64,000 nucleotides of DNA from Lichtheimia corymbifera B2541. Taxonomy: Eukaryota > Mucoromycota > Mucoromycetes > Mucorales > Lichtheimiaceae. Positions within the stretch are counted from its first letter, which is position 1. Every line of letters begins with the position of its first letter. The translations under genes and the position numbers were made by a program. Below, one piece after another: positions 22,390 to 35,301 of the stretch. Location of the stretch: contig JNEU01001026.1 of the NCBI GenBank assembly GCA_000697475.1, positions 1-64,000 of the forward strand, read 5' to 3'. Under the pieces are notes generated by a model. The model was not told the DNA's origin and did no database searches. It saw nothing but the letters and a program-made list of their open reading frames with translations.

Positions 22390-25300
22390 CTAAGCTAGAA
22401 GCTTATTAAGTTGATCGAGTAGTGTCTGATCGATTTTTGATTTATCGAATCCCTCATGAGCTGATGCATTTGCGTCGCACACTTCCAATGTCTGCACCAC
22501 CATTTTCTTCAAGTCTAGTGCGTAGCTCGGATCCTGCTTACGAAACTAAAAGAAACCATTCTATTAGACCATCCACAAACAAAAAAAAATTCTTCGACCT
22601 ACCATCATTTTTCGGTTTTTCTCGGCCGACTCATCAAGTTCGGCTATATCACTTGCTAAATCAGGTTCACCATACAAGAAGGCACTAATACGGCAAATGA
22701 GTATGACAAAGATCATTCCTTTTTGTCTCATCTACTCTTACTCTTCCTCCGAATCATTTGCTTCTGCTAGAACGTCGATCCATATAGCCATAATGTTGGG
22801 TAGCTTCGTGAGAACCGTGAGATTGCGTGTCGAAAGCAAGCTGGTTAAACCAATGCAATGCAATTTTCGTGTTTGTGGGTGTCCAATGTTGTCAAATTTG
22901 TCCATCCATTTGTCAAGCACCTCGCCACAGAACGCATCACCAGCCATCCCAAGTTGCTGACCAGTCATGTAGAGAAAGTCGAGAAGGAATTGAGCATCGC
23001 AAATAGCAAGTCTTGCAATCACGTTCATGTATGACATGATTTTATGGGCATAGAGCTGTAATAAAGCTGGTGTTAAAAGTGAGATGTTAAATCGCTGATG
23101 TATTTTTACCTCCTCCTTCAAGAGCACGTCGATGATATTTACAAGAAATCCTGAATGCGCCAAGGTTTCACGATATGTTGCTGGTTCGTACGAAAGTAAC
23201 GCGGTTTCTCCGGCGTGAGCAATATGAGATGCTACTCCTGATTTTGCACATCCAACATAAACTGCTAGATTCGTGAATAGTTGCACGCCATATTGCTAAA
23301 CAAACGGATACTATGAATATCGTGTTCTGCATGATTTCAATCGGTTGAACAATATAGGACATTACCTGAATCATGGTTGCACCATCCAATAAAAGATGAC
23401 TCTCCAAGATTTTCAGCACTTTAGGGAGACACTCGGTATCATAATCCATCAGATTTATAGCCACCGGAATAAGCATGGAAATCTCAGGTGTGCGTGTTGG
23501 AGTTGTTTGCAGTAGGGTCCACCATAAATCCAAAGCATCCTCAAGTAGGTAGACATGTGCTTTCTAATATAGAGTGGATATCCTGTGAATTTAAGAACCA
23601 TGAAGCAGAGCTTATTATACGTACATTATTGCGATCGACACAGGTTTGAACAATTGGTAAAAAAAGAGAATGTACATGAGTGGATTGTTCTTGGAGAATC
23701 TACAAGCAAATTCTGTTAGCAGACATTTTGGATACAAGTCATTTAATCCTTACCCCCGTGATCTTTGTGAAAGTGACAACCAATGCTGATTGAAATAATG
23801 GCTCTTCTTGTGCTCGTGACCAGTAAGGTGCGAGCAAATCTAACATCTTTGGTATGTAGGGCATCATCTAGGTGAAAGGATTAGAAGCCTTGTAGGAGAT
23901 TAAATCACGTGATTACTTACATGAGCTCCCGTTCGATCCGTAATGGCATTCAAATCAGATATGAGCTTCATAATCGTGTCGGTCTCCTCGACTTGATTCA
24001 GTAGCTTCAAGAATAAATCCATGGATGACTCCAAGTACGGTAGGAAGATGCCGATTTCAAAGTCCCAGTCGTCCACCGCTAGACGCAAGCTGTGAGCAGC
24101 GGTTAAGCGTACAACCATATCCTCTCTTGACAAGAGTTCCACGAGACCCTGGTATACAAGCACTCGGGAATCAGCGCTGATGCCTTCATTAACCCATTTT
24201 CCAAGTAGCCATGCGATTCTGCGATGAAGAATTTTCATACTTGGATAGTGTTAGTTAACATGTTACCCATAATATACTAGCAACTCTTACCTAGGATCCT
24301 TGTTTGATATCTCCGGTAGCAGTCGGTTGGTAAGAAATGCTTCAAAGTCGAATCGACCATAGATGGATTGCACACTGAGTCCAAGTGTGGCATAAACCGC
24401 ATCCTTGAATAGAAATTCGCGATAATTTGATACATCTAATCACCACTATTAGCTCAACAAGCAATTTGCAGCTCCCAATGTTTACCTGTGACACTCCCAA
24501 TCAGATTTAGAATAATAGGGCACAACTGATCGCGGTGATGTGTAAAAAGATCCATAAAGGTCGTTTCAGCGCAAGGCTAAACAGGACCATTTCATGTTAG
24601 TAAAAGACTCAACGCTATCATTATCCACTTACTCTAAGTTCGAATTCCCAATTTTCTGAATCCATCGTATTCACAAAGCCTTCAGGATCCTCTTCCCAAT
24701 TCTCCATGTCACTTGGCGTTAAGAGCATATATTGTGAAACGAGGACTTCCGCGCATCGAGCGACAAATTCGGAAGTAATCAATCGAGTTTGCAGGATACC
24801 GCGTGCTTCACCCTCAAGCGCTTTCTCTTCATCCGTCACAGAGAGTATGTCTGACGCTTTGAGATATGTTAATTGAGGAGTTGTTTGTTTAGTGTAATGT
24901 TCCTTACATGTGCTCTCAGTCGTAGATGCTGCCATTTTGATGGTATCCTTGATAAGTAACATTCCTTGTAAGAGTAGCTGCTCGAACCCAGGATCCCGCG
25001 TGGTTGTTCCTTTGCTCATGTTAAGTCAAGAACTCGCTTTCGTTTTTCTTGCGTCATTTACCTGATTGGTATTGATCGATTAAACGTTTGCCTTCTTGCA
25101 CAATATGCTCCCAGTAATAACCCAAAATGTCAGGCCACGCAGGACAAAGAACACACGATACCGGATGTGCTTTTTGTAGTCCCAAATATAGTGCTCCATG
25201 CTCTTCGATGACTGAATGTATCAACTCGTGGGTCTTTGGATTTGTTGCAGAATCAAGTTGAGAGTCTTTATGACGGGTGGTAAATACAGCAGGTACAGTA

Positions 25301-26380
25301 ATAGTAATCGTCAACAAACTTACAGATCTTCATGTAATTCTCTAGACGCTCTTTGCTCATGGCAATAAACATCTAAGGGAAGTTATAATTAGACAACACC
25401 TCGTATGCGAACAGCAAAAGTAGTACCTTGGTCTCATCGAATTTATGTACATCATGAATGCCGCTAACTAATAGAATCCGCAAGCATTTCACGCACATTG
25501 ACACGATATTGAGCTCCAATTCCAGATTTGCCATTGGACCCTTTATGAGTTCTGAAATGGTGTTGCTTGTATAATTATCATAGGTCGCTGCCACTGTCTG
25601 AAATATTCGGGGTGCTACTTCTGCGAATTGTCTACGACCGGAAGACAGGAGTCGTGTGCTTAGTTCATAAAGTACTTCGTACAGCATCTCGAAGGTGCGA
25701 TCATGGATCAAGCGTAGATGTGCTTCGCTGTTTGCTCCGGGATCTTCAATCACTCGAATCAATGTAGGCATCAAATCAGCCCTGTTGTAGTGTCAATAGG
25801 TCAGTTACATAACCAACCATAACCAATACAATTCCCCCCTTTACCATTCCAGAGGATAATCCATCCTTGCAATACGCGCGACAATGACCGCGTTCTGAGC
25901 AGTGAGCTACTTCTACCAAATCAGTATCCCATAGCATATCCAAGACTGTCATCCATTACCTTCTTGCTAGGCTCCGAGAAAAAACATAGCAATTTCTGCC
26001 GAATAGTTGCTTTTTCCTCCGCATTGATAGGACTATAAACTGATGTCAATATCACGCTTTCGCAAGACCATGAATCGAACTGCTTACTTCTTCACCGTCT
26101 TTCTCCAAAAACGGTTGATTCCATTTTTAAGATAAATGCCAGCAAGGAATCGCACGTCGTGAGCCACGGTCGGATCGTGGAATATACTCTGGTCAATGTA
26201 CGTATAAGGTTCTGGAACATATTGATGAGGGTTGACAGGCTAATGTACCTGGAGAGTAGCGAAAAAATGCGGTTCATTTTCCCATTGTTTCAGTAGCTGT
26301 TCGGCCTGTCGAATCCTTGTCAGATCTTGGGATGTTGCTTCATGAAGTACGCCAAGGAGTTGACTGCGTGGGTCGGCCAT
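22390..26380 (-). CDS. Importin-11/Kap120-like importin-beta family receptor
   Basis: Nuclear transport receptor of the karyopherin-beta family; Kap120/IPO11 carries cargo including ribosome biogenesis factors in yeast and E2 enzymes in animals. ATG 26380 starts MADPRSQLLGVLHEATSQDL, then AEQLLKQWENEPHFFATLQ, the usual importin N-terminal helix pair. Many small exons encode HEAT-like helices, for example NLELELNIVSMCVKCLRIL, VRLTAAHSLRLAVDDWDFE and MKLISDLNAITDRTG; the last resembles the IPO11 middle region. The C-terminus ends LLDQLNKLLA. More than ten introns of 50-70 nt are needed and I have not fixed each edge. Importin family membership is certain and IPO11 is the best match among paralogues. 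Confidence 0.85.
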
Positions 26381-26577
26381 TGTCAAAAAGTGAAGAAGGC
26401 GATCGGCTTTGTTCACGCTTTGAAATCAGGAAATTCACTTGATTCCCCGCCGCCATTTGTATGCTTACTTTTTTGAATGCTATTACTTCGTGTGTACTGC
26501 TAGTCCATCGCCTGCATGAATCAAGTAGCTACTTGATAGGATCACCTTTATTAAACAAATAAAACATCGTGGTACAT

Positions 26578-27060
26578 TTATCGGTATATCTGATTTCCAC
26601 TTTTTTGATATGACCTGAGACTTATGACATGTTTAAGAAAAACTCGCCAGCTAATCGATGTATCCTTATGCAAGATGAATAACCCGGCTGGCCTGAAAGC
26701 TAACTGCGCCTGCTCATCCGAAAGCCGCTTTCCGACATTTAGGCTGCATACAGCTTGTTGTCGAATACTACACACTTGCTCGTCGATCCTAACCTTGAGT
26801 AAACGGACATGATCTCGCGTCTTTTCGAGCTGCTGGATTATCGTACCACAACCTTCCAATATCAAATGATGCTCTTCGGCTGTAACCCAGATATGCTGTG
26901 TACGCATCTGATGTAGAAGGTTTTGCGTTTCTTCATGTTCATTATGCAGTATGGCTAATTCCTTTTCCGCATTGCGTAGCAAGCCCTCATTATACCGAAC
27001 ATGCTTTTGCCAAAACAGCATGTGCATTGGATGCGAAATCTCCGTGGGATGGTTCCACAT
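26578..27060 (-). CDS. Hypothetical coiled-coil protein, 160 residues
   Basis: Function unknown. ATG 27060 begins MWNHPTEISHPMHMLFWQKH. The central part is a clear alpha-helical coiled coil (NEGLLRNAEKELAILHNEHE and LEKTRDHVRLLKVRIDEQV). The C-terminal third is less regular, so a missed intron near 26690 is possible. It lies 197 bp from the importin start on the same strand. The coiled-coil content and codon use support a real gene, though no family was recognised. Confidence 0.6.
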   Translation of the reverse strand: MWNHPTEISHPMHMLFWQKHVRYNEGLLRNAEKELAILHNEHEETQNLLHQMRTQHIWVTAEEHHLILEGCGTIIQQLEKTRDHVRLLKVRIDEQVCSIRQQAVCSLNVGKRLSDEQAQLAFRPAGLFILHKDTSISWRVFLKHVISLRSYQKSGNQIYR

Positions 27061-27332
27061 AATCAATACGGAAAAAAAAGAGATGATCTTGCACGAGAGC
27101 TTAGTTTATTAGTTTCGCTAAGAAGAACAGCGCAAATCGTAACTATTTACATTTGACTTGTTTCCTTTAATAACAAAGAATGTTTCTTGCATGAAGGGAG
27201 GGGAAAAAAGAAGGCTTTCAACTATAATACTTTTAGCCAATGCCAACCATTTAAACGGGTATAATCTCTAAAGCAAAAGATCTTTTAGTCAAATCGAAAT
27301 TCATGCATAAAGCTTTCGCATAATGCGATTAT

Positions 27333-28868
27333 TTACCCTTCATCTGGCTTGTGAAGTTGACCCACTGCTACCTCGCCTTGCGTAGGCCAACCGGATAATT
27401 GCTTATCATAATGCACTACCGCATCCAAATGAAAACCGGAATCTGAACGTCGTGGCGTGTATATTTCTTCGTCATCAGGACAGAGCTCCAGTGGGATTCT
27501 TGGAATATTCAGCAGATCAATTGCATTGATATCCACCCGCGCTCGTTTCAGTGGGTCACGCTCGACTTGTTCGTATATCCGCGGTCGCTTATCCTCCTGA
27601 AAAAATGGATGTTCAAGTGTCTCGGATGCTTGCAAGCGGCGACTAGGATCATAATACAGAAGCTTGGAAAGTAAGTCTACCATAGACGGTGATGCAGAAG
27701 GTATTACTGTTTGCAATGGCTTCGGTGCAATCTAAGTGAAGAACATAAGTCCAAAAGATCCCATGTGGTACACCACACAATATTTACATTGGGAAAAATG
27801 AATCCAATACGTTGTGCAAGCCTTACACCTTCACGCCATTGATTCTCTGAAACTAAAGGAGGCGGTGGTCTTGTTGATGTGGATACGGATTTCCTCGCAA
27901 AGCCTGGGCTCGATCGCTCTGGTCGTACGTTTGCTTTTCTTACAAAAGGCCTTGTACCTGGACTCCCCAAAATGTTGCAGATACAGTGGATCTGATCGAT
28001 TTGACTTTTACCAGGGAAAAGAGGAGACAATAGCATAAGCTCTGCAAATATGCTGCCTGCTGCCCAAAGATCCACAGGAGCCGAATAATGCTGTGATCGC
28101 AGTAGTACTTCAGGTGCCCGGTACCTTTGTAATATTGAATTAGATAAATGATGACCCATTATACACATGTCCAACGCAATGAATACTTACCATCGGGTAC
28201 TCACATACTCGGTGTATGGTTCTCGGCTATCAATGTGTCTTGCTAATCCAAAGTCGGCTAGCTTTATGATAGGATATTCATCCGGAGTGTTGGTGATCAG
28301 GATATTCTCTGGCTTAAGGTCGCGATGGAATATGTTTTCACTATGTATATGTGCTAAAGCTTGCATGATCTGTCGGCTGTAGAAAGGGATGGGTTGGTAT
28401 GACAAACTAGCCCTAATATGTCAGACTTACAAAAGGCGTCGTATTTCACAGTGCTCCAATGGTATACGTATATGCCGTCGATGCTGGATATATTGATACA
28501 AGTTGCCACCGTCAATGTATTCCATCACCAAGTGAAGTTCATCAGTGGAAGCAATGAAGCTTTGGTGAAGCTGGACAATATTCGGATGTCGAGTCAATAA
28601 GCGAAGCGTTTTGTATTCTCGTAAGCTGTAGTCGGTCACTTCTTCCACGCCATCAGTTGATCGATGTTTCACTGTCTTGACAGCAACCTACCAGCAACAG
28701 CAGCACATTAGAGATGCCTTTGCTGTCAGTTCCTTGGGACAAGGCTGTGAAGTTACTTACAACTTGGCATGAGCGTTTATGTTTGGCACGATACACTTGT
28801 CCAAAAGCACCATCACCGATCTTGTCCAGAAACTCGTACTCTAATCGTGACGAACCAGGTGTTGGCAT
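27333..28868 (-). CDS. RCK-family (MAK/ICK/Ime2-like) protein kinase
   Basis: CMGC serine/threonine kinase related to MAK/ICK and fungal Ime2-type kinases, which act in meiosis or morphogenesis. ATG 28868 leads to the Gly loop ([14 protein letters not shown]) and then VAVKTVKH across a GTAAGT intron. The catalytic loop is [10 protein letters not shown] and the DFG motif is LADFGLARH. The activation loop holds TEY followed by [19 protein letters not shown], the RCK signature. An insert of about 35-40 residues rich in Pro, Ser and Arg sits after ILGSPGT, where MAK has a short link to its conserved Trp. The C-terminal tail is short (ends HKPDEG), unlike the long tails of animal MAK. Family call is firm; the specific orthologue is uncertain. 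Confidence 0.88.
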
Positions 28869-29758
28869 ATTCTTACAGAAGCAAGAAGTGGAGTGGGACG
28901 CTTATCAGTAGATAAGGATCAATCCTCTGGCCAATCAAATTTCTGGTTGCGCACCGGCGCGGGTCATATTGCCAAAAACCCCAGTACACTAGTTGGCATT
29001 TGAAAACACATTAAAAGGACCCATAAATACATTTGAATTGACCATTACAAAAAGTTTATTGTCTGTATAATAATCCAACCATGAGCGATACTTTTAACGT
29101 ACATTTAGAACAACATCCATAACGCTTACTACCAGCCATAACATATGCTTAGCACCTGAAAAAAGATATATGAACCATACTCAATAAAGATCAATCGTGC
29201 TGAAGTGATACAAAACCGGCGCCCAGAAATGACTAGTGATTGTCTTCAAATAGTCAAAATAGTATAGCGTTTGTTCATTGATGTCAAAGAGTGGAAAGCA
29301 GAATACAGATCGCTTCTTACCGAATTTCAAACTCCATCTTACCCTTTTTTCACTCTTCTAGTTAAAACTCGCAACTTATTGGTGCTGCTCAAAGCACAAG
29401 ATCGTTATAAGAGTCAAGCCATTCCTGCTGTTCTTGACACAGGCTCCATTGCCACTGCTTCGCAGCGAAACTGCTTAAACGTGCCAGAAATGTTCAGCAG
29501 TGAAAATGCTGTCATTATCTCCCCTTTAAGCGTGCAAAGGAGGGCTTTACAAAGAGTCTTGCTATAATTGTTTGTCGTTGCATGAATCAGCATTTGTGGT
29601 AAACAAAGTGGTATTATCCATTGTCATCAAACAATGCCAACCATCTGCTGCGTAGCAAGTAGACAGCGACATATTGTATTGCTAAACTGGTCAAATGCGA
29701 TATCTTCACTTATTGTGTATCACTATTTACATATACTTGTTTTACTAGCGATTACTCT
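28869..29758. other. Gene-free stretch with an unsupported plus-strand ORF
   Basis: No recognised gene. On the plus strand a frame open from 29268 to 29567 (EWKAEYRSLLTEFQTPSYPF) begins just after an AG acceptor-like site. It could join in phase to a six-codon ATG exon at 29081..29098 by an intron of about 169 nt, longer than others here. Without homology I leave it uncalled. Confidence 0.3.
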
Positions 29759-29949
29759 TCAATGAGGGTGTTGTTGTTGATGGCCCTGTCGGCGAAGACT
29801 TGGATCCGTCTTTAGCTTGTGTGCAGACGCTAAAATGCCACCTATTGCACAAGAACGTTAACAAAAGCAAAAGCTTGGGATCAATGGCCACGCCTACCAG
29901 TAACAGCAGTTCCGACGCATGCCACCAAAGGATAAACTTCCTTGGGCAT
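29759..29949 (-). CDS. NDUFA4/MLRQ-like small mitochondrial protein, 44 residues
   Basis: Two predicted exons (29949..29898 and 29841..29759), separated by a 56-nt GT-AG intron with a TTAAC branch site, encode 44 residues. The protein starts MPKEVYPLVACVGTAVTGGI, continues LASAHKLKTDPSLRRQ and ends in a His/Gln tail. The order E-V/I-Y-P-L, a Gly/Ala-rich helix, then K-L-x-T-D-P-x-L-R matches the B12D/MLRQ (NDUFA4-like) family. These are single-helix inner-membrane proteins associated with respiratory complexes I or IV. It is too short for ordinary ORF calling. An extra upstream coding exon is possible, because an AG precedes the ATG. Confidence 0.6.
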
Positions 29950-30375
29950 CCTTAGCTTTGTGAATGGTAATCGACTCAAAATCATTGTTGGCAAAATGAA
30001 AAGAAAAATATTCGTAAGCCATTTTGGCCCACTTTATACGCCTATCCAATTCATGCATCAAGTATATTGGAAACATCACAAATCATATTCGAAGCAGCTT
30101 AACACCCATGTCATCATACGCCTTTGAAAAGGGTTCTTGTCAATGGGTAGTTGAGAGTTGAACCCCGTCAATGAGTGTTCCGACCTTATGATACTGAAAG
30201 GGTTTTTTAAGGCTGAAGATCAATAATACGGATGATACCGCTGAGAAGTTTCTTAACAATCAATATGAGTTATGATATGGCAATCCTTTGCTATTACTTA
30301 GGATACAATGTGCTCTATGAATGTCTAGTTTTTGTACAAATGCTATGAGGGTTGATTTTTTATCTGCATGGATGA
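29950..30375. other. Gene-free stretch
   Basis: Promoter side of the MLRQ-like gene and 3' flank of glutamate 5-kinase. A short minus-strand frame ending at 29894 is the unspliced reading of the MLRQ region and upstream sequence. Confidence 0.45.
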
Positions 30376-31860
30376 TCACCACGACTCTGCAACCTTCAAG
30401 ACTCTAACAAGATTGTCTCGATGGATAACACACTCAGCATCCATAAATCCTAAGATATCAGGTATGTCCTGGCTCTTGCAACCCTTGATGCGAGAGATTT
30501 CCGAGCTTGAATAATTCACAAGACCCTTTGCAACAAGAACCTCTCGCTTTTCTCCTGATACAATCTTTCTTCCGTAGACTTCTATGGCCTGGTGGTCCGC
30601 AAAATGGCCTTCGACTTGTATGATTCCTGCGGCAAATAAGCTTGATCGCAACTCGGAAGTGATTGCTTTGACAGCTCCTTCATCCACATAGACTCTTCCT
30701 GCGGTATGTAATCCATGTAATATCCACCATTTACGATCAATCAATGGGTTATTCTTCGCCGTAAATAGCGTATGAAGTGGCAAGCCGCGTGCGCTGAAAT
30801 TATCATCAGTCACCACAGGGGTCTGTACGTCTGGAATTAATTGCCCTGCATCGTCGGCTTCGATAATTGAAAGGATGTTTTGTGGGTGAGCTCCATGAGT
30901 GATGACGGTGCGTACACCAGCCGCCGTTGCAAGATCAGCTGCAATCAACTTGGTCGACATGCCACCGGTACCCAAAGAAGATCCACGCGATGCCACGCAT
31001 ACTAAATGCGATGTAATAAGTAATGATGCTTAAGTATATCATAAGCTTGTATTAGCTACTCACCCTGTTGCTTCAATACAAGGATATCACGGCAAATAGA
31101 TACAGGTTTTGCATCAGGATTTGTGCGGGGATTATCCGTATACAGACAATCAACATCGGTCAAGAGGTACAGATAGTCTGCCTTCAGCATACCAGCAACA
31201 ATGGCAGATAGAGTGTCATTATCACCAAAACGGATTTCCTATGACATACTTAGTTTCATGCATTCCTAATCGATGTTAATGCACTTACTGAAGGGCAGAT
31301 CGTATCATTTTCATTGACTATAGGAATAACGCCCATATCCAGAATTTCTTCTAAACAACCCACTGCGTTCAAATATTGGCCTCTCTATAATAAATTATGA
31401 ATCAGCCATTTTTGGCTATCCTGCTCGGCAGCTAGATCTTACGTCTGACAAATCATTTTTCGTCAAAAGGATCTGGGCGACAGGTTGATGGAATTGTCCA
31501 AATAGATCGTCGTAGAGTCGTATCAAGCGCCCTTGTCCCACAGCAGCCACTGCCTGGATGATATCTGTGAGCGATCGATAGCATATCATTGCAAATACAT
31601 ACCTGTAAAGCGGCCATAGTTTTGGGTCTTTCTTCCATATTAAGTCTTCGTAGGCCAGTGCCTACGGCAGCACTCGTAACCAGGACAACCCGGTGACCAA
31701 GAGACTTCAGTTTTAAAACAGTCTCGACGATCGAGGACAAATTCGAGAGAACAGGGAAATGGGTCTTCTCATCGCAGATAGAGGTCGTTCCAACCTTAAT
31801 GACTATCGTCAATGACGACTCGGATAGACGATGGTTGTTTCGTTTGTTTCTGTATATCAT
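30376..31860 (-). CDS. Glutamate 5-kinase (Pro1-type)
   Basis: First enzyme of proline synthesis: phosphorylates glutamate to gamma-glutamyl phosphate. ATG 31860 leads into the amino-acid-kinase domain: [19 protein letters not shown], then [16 protein letters not shown]. Across introns follow [20 protein letters not shown] and [18 protein letters not shown], and then the [19 protein letters not shown] stretch. The C-terminal PUA domain is present ([32 protein letters not shown]). About five short introns interrupt the gene. The architecture is that of the separate fungal and bacterial enzyme, not the animal or plant fusion with gamma-glutamyl phosphate reductase, since the frame stops after the PUA domain. 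Confidence 0.93.
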
Positions 31861-32361
31861 GTCCCAAGCGCGACGCTTATAGTTAAACGAAAGTGATGGG
31901 ATGAGTCACCAGGTTTTTGTACTTGATCAAATACACCGAATCCCCGCTATTCAAATCTTTGTGTTACGTATTCAAAAAAACCACTGGAAACACCCGTTTT
32001 CCTAAATACAACATGTAGATTTGTTAACGACCTCGACCACCGCATGTTCATATGTCCATGCAGCTATCGGGAATGGATATATAAGTGATGGAAGGCTCCT
32101 TGGCTCACTAATCTTTATTATTAAACCATCCAACGCTTGTTTCCGGACTTGTCAATTTTTCATGCAGGTGTGTACCAATAAAAATCCATGTCTTCATTGT
32201 TCACTCTTCCTTTTTCCCATCTCCCCAATTCCATTAGCTAGAAGGTGACATGTATATCAGCATGTTTTTTATGGATGAGAGTGATGTCTGAATACAAACA
32301 AGATACGCATACGGATTCTAATTCAAGTTGCATCTGGGGTATTAAATCCTATCGGCTATCT
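31861..32361. other. Gene-free stretch
   Basis: Promoter of glutamate 5-kinase and 3' flank of the Sec1 gene. Nothing else was recognised. Confidence 0.45.
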
Positions 32362-35301
32362 TTATCCAAAAAGCTTCTTCAACCCTTTTTTCTTCTTCTT
32401 TTCGACTTTCTCGTCAGATGACCTTTCCACTGGTGAGCCTGATCCTCCACTACGAATACTGAGACTATTCAGACTCAAATGTGAGCTGGACGCGTTTAGA
32501 TGCGGCATATGTTGAAGTATCGTCGATGACTTGGTTGCTGGTGGTGATGGTGGGGTGTAGGGTGTGATGATGGATTTGATAGGCTCTGCTGGTAGTCGCA
32601 AACGACCTGTTTCTTCCACAAATCTTACAGGGCGCATCACATCCGTTGTACCTGAAGAAAGCCAAAAAGAGTCGATGATGAGTGAAAAATATCATATCAA
32701 GGGATAAATCCACACATACCGATATATATATCACGATTGTATGCTTCAGCTACTTCGTAAGCCGACCTTATCTCAGAGTACGTAACATTCCCAATCACAA
32801 ACACGATAAGCTTAGCGCCAGATGATTGTCGATGCTGACCCTGCGCAGAATAGTTAATTGTCTTTGGACCCTAAATCTATAATAAATGACAAATACCTGC
32901 ATCGCAATATTTGGCTTCTTACTCCATGTGGGTTTGGTGGTTCGTAATGAAACCCCACTTGACGGGATTCCTGGTGCACCAGAAACATTTAGGCTAGGAT
33001 CCGCGACATCTACATCTGACTGACGGGTAAATGCAAACTGAGAAGCGTCCAAATTATTGGATAAATGTGCCTAATCATTCAAACATTAGACATTGACATT
33101 TTTTGACCTTTTGATGACTTGCCTCCATGACCTTTTTGACGGTCGGAACATATCGTGAGAGTTCGTATGGCATCTCTTCATGCTGATTGCGCTTTCGATC
33201 TTTCTTTTTGCGAAAGGACTTTTCACCAGCCGTACGTCTTTCTCTTGTCACTTGCACGCCCAATAGTGATAGATTGTTCACGGCATCTCGGAGCCCTCCT
33301 TTGAGTTTGGCATGCTCCAGTAACTTACGTTTGTCATCTTCAAAGACGCCATTTTCCTTGGATATGATGTACAGCATCAACAACCTTGCCTTATCAGCAG
33401 GACTAGCAGGATGGATATGAGATATCTTTGTTTTGCCGATTAAAAATGCCCTAACTCACCTCACGTAAGAGTCGTCCAATAAAGGGACCATATCCAACAC
33501 GATTGTTTTTGGTGTTTCTCCATCCGATGTTTCGCCCGTCGCAATGTTCTTGGTAAAAACTCAGTATCAAAAACAACATCGATTATTCTTCTTGGCCTGA
33601 TGTTTGTACATACCTGTTCAAGATTCCCCACTGAATTAAGCTTGTGTCTTTCAAAGACGGACAGGCAATCTTGAGCAATGTTCAAATGTGCTGAATACTA
33701 TAACACTTTGTTTAGCAATGTTAATAAATCGCTTCTGCATTCTACCTTCGCCTTCATTTCTTGAAATTGCGGCAGATTTCCAAGCATCTCTTTCATATCT
33801 TTCAAGCTTTTTGCTGAATCCTTGGGAGGTCCATCTCGATCACTGTGATATATAGTAAGATAAGCCGATCTTTAAGAGATATGACGAATCTTTCTTACCC
33901 ATTTTGTACGGCAGTCTTATTCTCCTCCAAGAATTTGTTGAATTCTTCGATCAATCGATCTGTGCAATCGGCAATGTGCAAGTGGCGTATAGACATATAA
34001 ACTGGATCATCTTCGTCGAGAATGACTTCCTTTGTTCCAATAGATCCATCGACTTGGTTAAAGCTGTATGAGTATTTGATGCCTGTGCCGTATTCTGTAT
34101 CCTCGACCGATAGAAGATCGTTTATCATAGCCTGGTATGTAAATTCATGAAGAAGAGGGGCGTTTGTGTCGATTGTCCGATCAAGTATCAATAATGTTGC
34201 TCGTGGGCGAGGAGGATTGTGAGATGGCTACCGAGCTTACGTATAAGAAAATACTCTAATGGTCTTAAGAATACAGCAGACTCACCGGGAAATTGGGATT
34301 AAGTCGGCAAAAATTGTCTAATTCGGCCTGTAACATGCTGCCAAGCTTATGCGTAGCGGAAGATGATTCAGGGATATCGGATGATGGTGTAACTTGGTAT
34401 CGGATAATGGGATCCTCACCTAACGTAGCGCATACTGACAACAACTATAAAGTAGCAGATGTTAGCATTGAGTAGACAATGAACACGAGCTCTCACCTGT
34501 TTCGCCATCATACTCAGCGCAAACTCTGGATTTGCATGTGGGTCAGTGCCATACACAGATGAGAACCCAGCCGAAGGATCTACTGTGAACACAGCCGACT
34601 CTTTCACTACAACCAAAATGTGAATTTCCAAAGCTTGGTCCATTCAAGCCAATACATACCCATAAAATCGACATACATTTCCTTCAAACTTTGGATGTAT
34701 TCAGAAGCACCAGCGGCTTTGAATTTCCTGTTCAATTCACTGAATAGCTCATCATCCAGACCTATAGTAATATATCGTATCAATGTAACCATTCTTCTTA
34801 ATATTCAATCTATATTACCGCTCGTGAAATGGATATGGGCTGCTTTATACATTGGCGTTTTATGAGCTGTGAAGTCGTCTACTAGTCGAAGTACTGATTC
34901 TCGGCACGGTGTCAGAAAATAGACTGCATCTAACGTTGGATAAGGCTGTCGTTGTCTCTCGATGTTTTCCACCACTGAAAAAGAAGAATCACATAAGGAC
35001 TAAATCAGAGTCTCCATCTTGACTACAAAACCTACGTGTCACCTTTTTTTTACGATGGTTAAAGGTAGAGAAGCTATGATAAGTTTGTTCCGGCTTACAT
35101 TCTCTTCCAAGATATCATACATCTTGCAAGCAGCATTCAATATTCGCGTGCTTTTCGAGTCAACAATAACGATCTTCCATTTTCCAGGAGGTTGCACGGC
35201 CTTGATGCTATCCATCAACCCTATTGTCATCCCATCAGCATAGCCCCATGTTAGATGAGACATAACCTACGTTTACGCATAATCTCTATTATCCCTGTCA
35301 T
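32362..35301 (-). CDS. Sec1/Munc18 (SM) protein, Sec1-like
   Basis: SM protein that binds syntaxin/SNARE complexes in exocytosis at the plasma membrane. ATG 35301 on a 31-nt first exon gives MTGIIEIMRKR, spliced to LMDSIKAVQPPGKWKIVIVD. This is the usual Sec1 N-terminus; the alternative ATG at 35263 lies inside the first intron. Further support: NAACKMYDILEENV, QPYPTLDAVYFLTPCRES, FTSGLDDELFSELNRKFK, LLILDRTIDTNAPLLHEFTY and IYIIGGTTYSEIRSAYEV-like C-terminal reading. About ten introns are present. The tail is basic and Ser-rich, ending KKKKKGLKKLFG. Upstream sequence near 35362..35404 has good intron signals, suggesting an intron in the 5' leader. Sec1 fits better than Vps45 or Sly1. Confidence 0.88.
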
